Assembly: GCA_002205965.3 (NCBI GenBank)
Contig: NADL03000478.1
Location: forward strand, 769,001-833,000
Direction of reading: 5' to 3'
DNA length: 64,000 bases
Source of the DNA: Kappaphycus alvarezii
Lineage: Eukaryota; Rhodophyta; Florideophyceae; Gigartinales; Solieriaceae
Numbering within the stretch: position 1 is the stretch's first letter; the number at the start of each line of letters is the position of its first letter. Shown piece by piece: positions 57,063-64,000 of this stretch. The notes beneath the pieces were generated by a model. That model was given only the letters and a program-made list of their open reading frames with translations. It was not told where the DNA came from and did no database searches. Position numbers and translations under genes: made by a program.

Positions 57063-58428
57063 ATCAAAAAACGATCACCAAAATCAGCTCTGCCGATGGC
57101 AGTGCAGTGTGAGTGCCAATTGCACTACAATCTGACACTCGCACTTGTTAATGCTCAGTATACACATACAGCGCCGTGAAGGCATTTTCAACCAATGACT
57201 TGTCAAGTATATATTCCATCCTGGGTAGCGACCAGTATTCTAGCTTTATCACTATGTTAAGCTGATGTTAGTTGGCACAGAAGCGGGTAATCCTATCCTT
57301 CTTCGTCCTAGTCAACCCTGCAAACGACTGGGAGGAAATGAAGATCTTGAAGGTCCTTTATTCAAACAGGTAGTTGATTTAGTTTTTAATGATTTAATTT
57401 TGCCTGAAAGTAATACATAGTCCTTGAATGTATCAGATTATAGTCGGAGAACTCAAAGAATGGTACGACCATAACGTTAGATGGCTCGAGAGCATGAATA
57501 ACCCATACTATCACGTCCATGTCCTTATATTCCTTCAACAGAGTCCTTTGGCCTATTTTTAAAATATTTGAGCTTTTGAGCTAGAAGAGCGGCCCGGTGT
57601 GCCTCTTTGCCTTCCCCAGATTTTTTCCAACATTGAAAGTTCCTTCAAATCTGGCTTCCATATCCCTGTATTCAAAGTAGCCAGAACTCACCCTTACACT
57701 GTATCTGACCCACTATCATTATCGCCCTACTCCAACGAGAATTATGCAGACAAAATTTCGCGTTCCGACTCCCAGGGTGAAATGAAATCATCGCTATCAG
57801 TGCTCCCTCCGTCAATCGCGGAAGGCCTACTGAGGAACGGTATAAGAAAATCCTTTCTAACCTCCAGGATAACTTGCTGGATACTGTAATGAATGTTTTC
57901 TCGCAGAGACTACAAAATCTAGCCACCAATAATTGCATCAAGTGCGGGGTTCTTCGCCTCCCAAGTCATTGATCTCTCGTGCGCAAATGTTTGCAATACC
58001 TCTCAAACTATGCTCCGTTGAGGTGAAAGAATGTCTGAAACGCCTACTTCTCGTTGCTACTTCCAAGTAGGACTAAACTTTTGCACGAGAAAAGGAATAA
58101 GAATAGGTCTGGAGAAGGGTGTACGTCTACGGAAACTCGGCGCTCCGCGGTGCTGATTATTATGTCGTCATGCCTGGAATGCGGTACCCTATTGATCATC
58201 ATCGTCCGTTTGCTATTTTTTCTTCAAGGGTAACCGTTTACTTATCTTTTTCTTGTCTTGCCCTCTAGCTTGCTCTACGTGCTCTGATTGCTGTATCTCG
58301 TTTCTACTGTACAGTGGGCTGCGAGGTACGTAAAATATCGGTTGGAAGGGACACGTGCCACTGTGTGTTTGTCCTTTATTCCAACAATTACTGTATTTAC
58401 AGTACGGTACTAAGCTGTACTGTGCTGT
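57063..58428. other. Intergenic with a possible transposase-like fragment
   Basis: Around 57775-57950 a plus-strand frame reads SAPSVNRGRPTEERYKKILS...NCIKCG, which recalls the G-R-P...C-x-x-C-G tail of MULE transposases. That is weak evidence on its own. No other feature is seen. Confidence 0.25.
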
Positions 58429-58496
58429 ACGTGTATTATTGTACAACGTGTATTATTGTGCAACGTGTATTATTGTGCAACGTGTATTATTGTACA
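58429..58496 (+). repeat. 17-bp minisatellite, four units
   Basis: Four head-to-tail copies of ACGTGTATTATTGTRCA at 58429, 58446, 58463 and 58480, differing only at the R position (A in the first and last, G in the middle two). A TACTGTGCTGTAC word precedes it. Confidence 0.95.
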
Positions 58497-58540
58497 GTAA
58501 CTATCCAATACAGGTGGGGTCACGATATAGTGCGTAGTTG

Positions 58541-58740
58541 AATGGTGCCACCTAATGTATAGTGCTACCCTAGAATCGCTTGGCACAAAATTGGCGCGAT
58601 TTGCAATGTATACCTGTAACTACTTAAAACAGAATGCTTTCATTGACAACTGTCAACATTTATGAACTCTTTAGTGCTCTTTTCCGTATAGTGCCAGACA
58701 AAGGTACTTGTACGGGGTAGCACTATATGGTGGTACCAAT
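58541..58740. mobile_element. Short MITE upstream of the HemK gene
   Basis: Terminal inverted repeats: the left end (58542-58570) contains TGGTGCCACC and TATAGTGCTACCC. The right end (58713-58738), inverted, contains TGGTACCACC and TATAGTGCTACCC. The ~200-bp interior repeats ATAGTGC words and has no coding capacity. No clear target duplication was found. Its right end lies about 60 bp before the HemK ATG, so it may supply part of that gene's promoter or 5' UTR. Confidence 0.65.
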
Positions 58741-58799
58741 GTAACTGAACCACTCTTGTAATTTGTTCGTTGATCCCTCCCTTTCACGCGTGAAGTGCA

Positions 58800-59807
58800 A
58801 TGGGCAGTCTCTGCTTTCTTCATCCTCCCTCCTGCAAGGGCATGCGGCTACATCCTCGACAGCTGCCAATCCGCCGTCTCTCCTCCCTCACCCCTCCCCG
58901 TCGCAACGCCCGTCATCTCCACCCTCACCGTGGGCTGGCCTTCTCTCGTCCCCCACCATTCTGAGCGCCATTCAACAAGCTACACAAATCTTTACCGCTA
59001 CAAACACGCCAGAACCCTCCCTCTCTGCCCGTTACCTGGCCCAAGCAGCGTTTGTCACCACTCCAAATCCACAACAGCCCTACCCTCCTTCCCCATCACC
59101 TCCTCCTGATCAACTTGCCCACTTCCTTTACCTGTGCAATCAACGGCAAAACCTCCGCACCCCAGTCCAGTATCTCGTCGGCAACTGGGATTTCCATCAT
59201 ATCAACCTAAAACTACGACCTCCGGTTCTAATTCCACGCCCCGAGACCGAACAACTCGTTGAATTCGTCCTTGAAGATCCATCCCTTCCTTCTACAGCAA
59301 ATATCCTTGACGTAGGTGTGGGCTCTGGTGCCATTATTCTCGCCCTGTTGCATGCGCGTCCTGGATGGACCGGCGTCGGACTTGATCCTTCCGCCACGGC
59401 CTGCGACCTGGCAAGAGAAAATGCCAGACTTCTAGGCTTCGAGGACCGCTGTCGCATTGTCCAAGGAACAGTAACGGATGTCGATTTCGGGACAAAGTTT
59501 GACGTGTTAGTGTCAAACCCTCCATACATTCCCAGAAGGGAAATGGAAGGGTTGCAAGTAGAAGTTAGAGATCACGAGGATGAAGCTGCTTTATGTGGGG
59601 AGAAGACGGTATGGATGTCATTCAAGAAGTGTTAACTGAGGCGAGTTCTTTTGTTGTTACAGGGGAAGTGTATGGATGGAGGTGGATGAGAGCCATCCGA
59701 AAGTGATGGAACGGCAGATATGGGAAGGGTTGAAGTTTGTGCAGTACTTGCGTGATTTCTGCGGAACGCCCAGATTTGTTCAGTTACAGGTAGTGAGAGG
59801 TGGCTGA
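58800..59807 (+). CDS. HemK/PrmC-type peptide-release-factor glutamine methyltransferase
   Basis: The ATG at 58800 (or 58842) opens an Arg/Pro-rich leader (MRLHPRQLPIRRLSS), a mitochondrial or plastid targeting type. The body has the HemK N-terminal signature PVQYLVGNWDF, the PRPETEQLVE segment, the SAM-binding loop ILDVGVGSGAI and the catalytic NPPY (VSNPPYIP). The C-terminus has GGEDGMDVI and VQYLRDFCGTPRFVQLQ-like segments ending at TGA 59805-59807. Enzymes of this family methylate the Gln of the GGQ motif of organellar release factors. Three one-base losses break the frame: C5 at 58950-58954, G4 at 59597-59600 and G4 at 59662-59665. Adding each base makes 1,011 nt, 336 residues, with uninterrupted family similarity. 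I therefore regard it as a functional gene with assembly errors. A recent pseudogene is the alternative. Confidence 0.88.
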
Positions 59808-59830
59808 TCCGGTTTACACAACTTGCATCC

Positions 59831-60561
59831 TTGTGAGCGGCAACATGGATACGTTCAGATGCGAAACCTACGCTATTTTTTGAAACGCTCTTGGGTGGCA
59901 AGATGGAATGGGCAGTTTGGTTTCGAAGGACCTAAGAACTTCAGGGAGCCACCAGTCGAAAGATTTGCTGCAGAAGTTGAACTGATGGTTCATGAGCTAG
60001 GGGTCGCGTGAGTTTCAACAGTGCCCCCCTTGGGCTTAGACTCAGTGCCATGCAGATGTTCCTGTAGATGTCCTACATATAAATGGAAACTTGAGTCTTG
60101 ATCCATGTCATGTATATGAACAAATCCCATTTCTTCGTGAATTCCACCTCGAGCCTCTGTTCTTCTTTGGCTGAGCAAATCTCTGCATTCTCACTGGCCT
60201 TCGAAACTACGGTAAGAGGATTTTCATTTCTACGGCAATCTCACCGTTACAGACTGCGCCCCACTGATGTGTAAAAACCTAGACGTAATTTTCGGCTCAA
60301 GCGATGGGTACATACCTTCAAAGGAAATCAGATGCAAGAAACGACTGCTGTTTGCATTAGCGATTTTGAGGCGAAGAAATTCATCACGGCAAGAAAGTCT
60401 ACAGCCAGGGCGGTTGATGTCTCCACTGGCAAGATGGAAATTAGACCCGGAGATTATCTGGCGCCAAAGAGTAAAGACCGATGGTCGCAACTATACTAGA
60501 AGATTCTTTTTCCCAGTTTACATAAAGGTACTCTTGCGCATTCGAGCCATCGAGGTTGCGT
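59831..60561 (+). pseudogene. Unrecognised broken gene downstream of HemK
   Basis: Plus-strand segments that look coding lie in different frames. At about 59860-60010 is KRSWVARWNGQFGFEGPKN...PPVERFAAEVELMVHELGV; at about 60050-60170 is ADVPVDVLHINGNLSLDP...YEQIPFLREFHLEP; from about 60316 is TTAVCISDFEAKKFITARKS...GDYLAPKSKDRWSQLY, ending at a TAG near 60498. The changes of frame between them could be explained by one-base losses or by introns: GTGAGT follows GGGGTCGC at about 60008, and GTTACAG lies at about 60246-60252. I do not recognise the protein. It is probably a host gene, in the same direction as HemK and only a few dozen bases after it. Confidence 0.35.
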
Positions 60562-61309
60562 AAAAGTGAAATGCCGCAAGACTACAGCTCTACTACAACT
60601 CGATAACATCCTTACACGGCAGAACGCTCCACAGCGGCACTCTAAAACAGAGTAGCCTGTGAGGGAATCCACTCTACAACTAGGAAGACATCATGGACAA
60701 TTTGCAGAACAGTGTAGCTTTCTTCGGACAGGACAGTAAAATCAAGCAACGAACTCAGCCGCAGAGGGCCGTGAGTCAATAGCCAAGAAATTTCGAGGCC
60801 TAAGGCCCACTTTCCAATGCGTCATTTGACTCGCCGACCAGGGCCGGACAAGTCTGTCAAAGACTGGACGAGGACAAGCAACAGACAAGAAACAACAGAT
60901 GACTCGGAAGAAAAAGAACGGCAACCAGAGCGGAGCAAAGCTTTCCCCATCTCCTACTTGACACGCAAGGAAGGCAATGAAGAAAACGGCTCAGGTAAGC
61001 CATAAAGGGACAGGAACTCAAACAACAAAGGGGAACAACGGACAAGGCCATCATCATTCATCATCATCAGCAAGATCAGCGGACAGAGCAACAAGATCGA
61101 CGAAACAAGGCATGAACCCAACATTTTCCAACACCAACATGGTATAACTTGATATCAGTCTAGCTGCAAAGACGGATACAAAACAAACGAGGAAACCAAA
61201 TAGCCAAACCCATCATGCATGGTTCACGACGCAGCTAGAAGAGCAACGGAAACCACACCGGATACACAGTTACCAGGATGGATAACTGTGATTAGTGCCC
61301 ATGAGACAC
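60562..61309. other. Intergenic, probable 3' UTR of the RRM gene
   Basis: A-rich on the plus strand, with open frames on both strands (60817-61057) that have no family match. The minus-strand RRM gene reads into it. Confidence 0.4.
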
Positions 61310-61572
61310 TTAACGGCGTTGCGAGGACGCTACGTCCACACGGACAGGACGCCCATCCACCTCGGCGCCATTCATCCTCTGCATGGCGATTGGGCGGCCT
61401 CGGTAGAAGTGAAAGTAACAAAGCCGAATCCTCTGCTGCGGCCACTGTAACGGTCGATGATGACCTTGGCATCGACGACGGAGTTGTCGCCATCAAAGGC
61501 CTCACGCAAAGACTTATCGGTAGTTCCCCACGAAAGGTTTCCAACGAACAGACGAGGGTTCTCTTCTGACAT
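61310..61572 (-). CDS. Small single-RRM RNA-binding protein
   Basis: The ATG is at 61572. MSEENPRLFVGNLSW carries the RNP2 motif (LFVGNL), and GRSRGFGFVTF the RNP1 motif. The helix-strand end (ATG CAG AGG ATG AAT GGC, then V-D-G-R-P-V-R-V-D-V) lies in the next frame, after one lost base near 61385-61388. The stop is TAA at 61312-61310. With one base added the gene is 264 nt, 87 residues, a single RRM with almost no extension. Likely roles are mRNA binding in the cytoplasm or organelle, similar to small glycine-rich-type RRM proteins but lacking the Gly tail. The upstream frame to 61719 is open but looks like 5' UTR. Confidence 0.85.
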
Positions 61573-63348
61573 GTTGTGATTGAAAATGAGACCAGAGGAT
61601 GAAGAAAGGCGAAGCGAACAACTGGTTGCCGGTGGACACGGGTTTTGTAGGTGTGACGAACAAGAACGGTTGAGAGGGGAACTCAAATTGAGGGATAAAA
61701 TGTGGAGGGGGGAAGACAACAGGTGAAATATAGAAGAGGTGAACGGGGATGAGTGTAGAGTGGAGGGAAGTGGTGGTTAAGTCCAGCCGGTGTTGAGTTG
61801 TGGATATGTGACAAGTGACACGACGGGCAGCCTCCGCGGATCGCCGGAAAGGGCTCTATATTGGAAGATTTGGATGTGCGTGAAAAGGGACGTTCACCGC
61901 GCCCGACGTGAACTGCAGCTTGAAGTGCGGAAATAAACTGGAATTTCTAGGATATTGGTGGGTAGAACGATTTGGAGGGTCATTTCAAGACCAGAGCGTC
62001 ACCGCGGGCCCATCACGCTCGGCTTCGGAGGAATGTCCGATACTGTACTATGATCTTTTTTTTTCATTTGATACTCACATTTCGGATCTACAACGGGATA
62101 TCTCTCCATTATCTAATAATTTGAATATAAAATGCACACTATCTCGGAGAGAGTCCAGTGTTAATTTAATATTTCTTTAATTTCATGATATTAAGGGTAT
62201 ATATTTCATCCACATGCACCCCTACATAAATGCAATGTGTCCATCAAATTTATTTGTGAAAAGAAAGGCATCCTAATAGATATATTGTATGATCCATTCT
62301 GACCAAAGCCGTAAAATTCGCACTTTAACCCATTCGTAAAGCCTCCTGTAAGGATCTCAAGGTGCCTAACGTCGTCAGCAGATGCAAGGGATTAGCTCTA
62401 AGAGATATTTGGACAGCCTTCAAACGATTTGTGACATGTATCCAGTCAATGGTAGACACTTGTTCTTGACAACGTATTGCATCCCAGAAACACAATCTAT
62501 TTATCCTCCTGCTGGCAGATTCTTCTCGAGAAAAACCCCCTCGGTACAATCCAAGTGTCGGTGGTTGTCAACCTACAATGCAGGTTCTACATCACTCCAT
62601 CAGTCGTCCGCCCATAGCCCAACCACACAAGGCTATGGCAAATTGCTCTTGGCAGCTTCAAGCTGGCGCCTGCCCTATTCCAGCTTCAACAACGAATCCC
62701 GCCATTGCATTGTGAATCATTCAAGCAGTTCAAGCCAAAGAGCTGCAATGATGTGGTTGAACCAGGAACCCCAAGTCCACTTGTACCTCTCAGAATCCTT
62801 CCCACTCGACCCACCGAGCAATATCGTAAATTTAAGGTTTAATATATACATAATGAAAGTTGAATCTATAATTTAATTTACTGCTCCTAATCGTTGAATA
62901 TCAACCAACGGAGCCGCGCAAAACTGTAAAGTGCCAGGCCACTTGAGGCACATGGTAGACAGAGCGTACAGTACGCCGTACGATATTGTTTTCTTGAGAT
63001 TATTGTCCATTTGCGATGGCCACATTACACATACTGTGTCCACTGGACACGCGGGACTGATAATCGACATCTTGAGACTCAGCGGATCCAGAGCTTGAAG
63101 AACCTCGACAAACCAAATACAGCAGTACAGTGAGTGGAATGAAATTACACTGCCTTGGCAGCCTCTCAGCGGGTTTTTGACAACATTTCCATTACAGTAA
63201 ATGAACCCCCCTCTTTCCCTTGAAGATAGTTTCTACGCCCATCACGACGGTCCAGGGAGAGGGTGTGGAAAGTACTGTAAGTTTAATCAAAGTATAGTGC
63301 AGTACAGTACGCTCCAATCGTAAACTTGCTGGACTGCACAGTTCTGTC

Positions 63349-63376
63349 CTGTATTGTACTGTTCAGTACAATACAG
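63349..63376. repeat. 13-bp perfect hairpin of TACTG-type sequence
   Basis: CTGTATTGTACTG (63349-63361), a TT loop, and its exact reverse complement (63364-63376). It lies in a TACAG/TACTG-rich patch (63297-63376). Confidence 0.9.
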
Positions 63377-63946
63377 ATCCAGATTGCAAAGATTGCACAC
63401 GCAATCTGTACTGGTTCCTACTGCATTGTAACTCACGGTTAAAAATATGGAGCATTTATGAAAACACAAAGCACCGAATCACAAATCACAGGTATCAAAT
63501 TTAATTCGATGTGCAAGATTCGACGAATACTGCCTTCACAGTTGGCCTGCACTTGTTTAGAAAAAACTGTATTTTACTACTCTAAAACTATTATCACAAA
63601 ATTATGGGTCCAAGCCACAATAGTGCACCTTGATAATGGTGAATATAGCAGCGCTATTTGGCAACGTGCTGTATATTACCAGTTTTTGAGTATACAGTAG
63701 GCCCTCACCGACGAAACCCTGGGACTGCGGTTATGACCCTTATAGTAGTGAAAATATCTGATAGTGCCCACCAACCAAAGGGACTTCGGGCCTTTTTCTA
63801 CGGTAGTTCTGTACTATACTACATTGGTGCAGTACTGTTACAATGTCCATTCGAAGTTGCAAAGCAGATCAGGATGGCCGTTGTTCCATTCACTGATGCC
63901 TCGCCTGTCCTGGGTACCGGGTCCGGGGCACGTTACATGCCGTATT

Positions 63947-63969
63947 TACTGTACTGTACTGTACTGTAG
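63947..63969 (+). repeat. TACTG pentanucleotide microsatellite
   Basis: About four tandem TACTG units close to the window end. They belong to the same pentamer class found at about a dozen places in the window. Confidence 0.85.
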
Positions 63970-64000
63970 GATGCGAATTGGCATCAAATGAACCTCAACG

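Larger units (their letters stand above)
61573..64000. other. Intergenic, no gene recognised
   Basis: A 164-codon plus-strand open frame (62382-62876) is Ser-rich with no family match. The region also contains TACAG/TACTG clusters and a perfect hairpin (63349-63376). I see no transposase or host gene. Confidence 0.4.

Noticed and set aside
58314..58541. Open frames across the minisatellite
   Set aside because: Repeat-derived translations (Tyr/Cys/Val-rich). There is no start context and no homologue known to me.
62382..62876. 164-codon plus-strand open frame as a host gene
   Set aside because: Ser-rich, starts at a non-conserved position, no family resemblance; mentioned only as part of the intergenic description.
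1..64000. CRISPR arrays, bacterial operons, rRNA genes, telomeric repeats
   Set aside because: No regularly spaced direct repeats with unique spacers, no polycistronic gene packing with ribosome binding sites, no rRNA signature stretches and no telomere-type tandem repeats were seen.

Overview
This is a eukaryotic nuclear window of mixed base composition. It is dominated by transposable elements and their remains, with a few short, intron-poor host genes between them. The combination of a fungal-type mitochondrial cytochrome c peroxidase with short GT-AG introns, intron-less neighbouring genes, a Harbinger-type element with a Myb/SANT-like partner protein, pogo-like and Tc1 elements, and a chromovirus suggests an alga or other protist. 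A red alga (florideophyte type: small gene islands in a sea of transposons) is my best guess, and an oomycete-like or chytrid-like lineage is possible. No ribosomal RNA, tRNA or organellar genes were seen.

Layout: 1-13.9 kb is mostly decayed, AT-rich sequence. It holds a solo copia-type LTR (about 3.4-3.86 kb, minus), a hAT transposase fossil with a TA-flanked MITE nested in its territory (5.6-7.7 kb), a DDE transposase fossil (9.5-10.4 kb) and a weak Calx-beta-like fossil (11.7-12.3 kb). Next come three DNA transposons in a row, each with recognisable ends: a PIF/Harbinger-like element (14.0-16.9 kb), a Tc1-like element with IR/DR ends (16.94-18.52 kb) and a nearly intact pogo-like element (18.66-21.09 kb). 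A host gene follows (21.9-23.7 kb), encoding a membrane-anchored pepsin-family protein whose second catalytic Asp is replaced. From 24 to 42.2 kb there are another DDE fossil, a mariner fragment, a Ty1/copia relic with its 3' LTR, a 1.18-kb foldback element with ~365-bp inverted arms, and two head-to-head copies of a non-LTR retrotransposon with a restriction-like endonuclease domain. The cytochrome c peroxidase gene lies at 43.1-44.5 kb. A second pogo-like element (44.9-47.8 kb), an unassigned long ORF (48.0-48.7 kb) and a minus-strand Ty3/gypsy chromovirus (48.9-56.6 kb) follow. The last 6 kb hold a MITE, a 17-bp minisatellite, a HemK/PrmC release-factor methyltransferase, an unrecognised broken gene and a small RRM protein.

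Nearly all breaks in the best-preserved reading frames are single missing bases, mostly in homopolymers (T9, T6, G6, C5, G4, A6). Adding back one base per site would give lengths divisible by three in all four genes tested. The simplest reading is residual homopolymer error in the assembly, so several genes recorded here as frameshifted may be intact in the organism. The transposon relics also carry genuine nonsense and catalytic-residue changes.

The host genes share no visible pathway. The peroxidase and the HemK homologue both carry mitochondrial-type leaders, the pepsin-like protein looks like a surface or endomembrane type I protein, and the RRM protein would bind RNA. Short words built from TACAG/TACTG recur throughout, often beside transposon ends.
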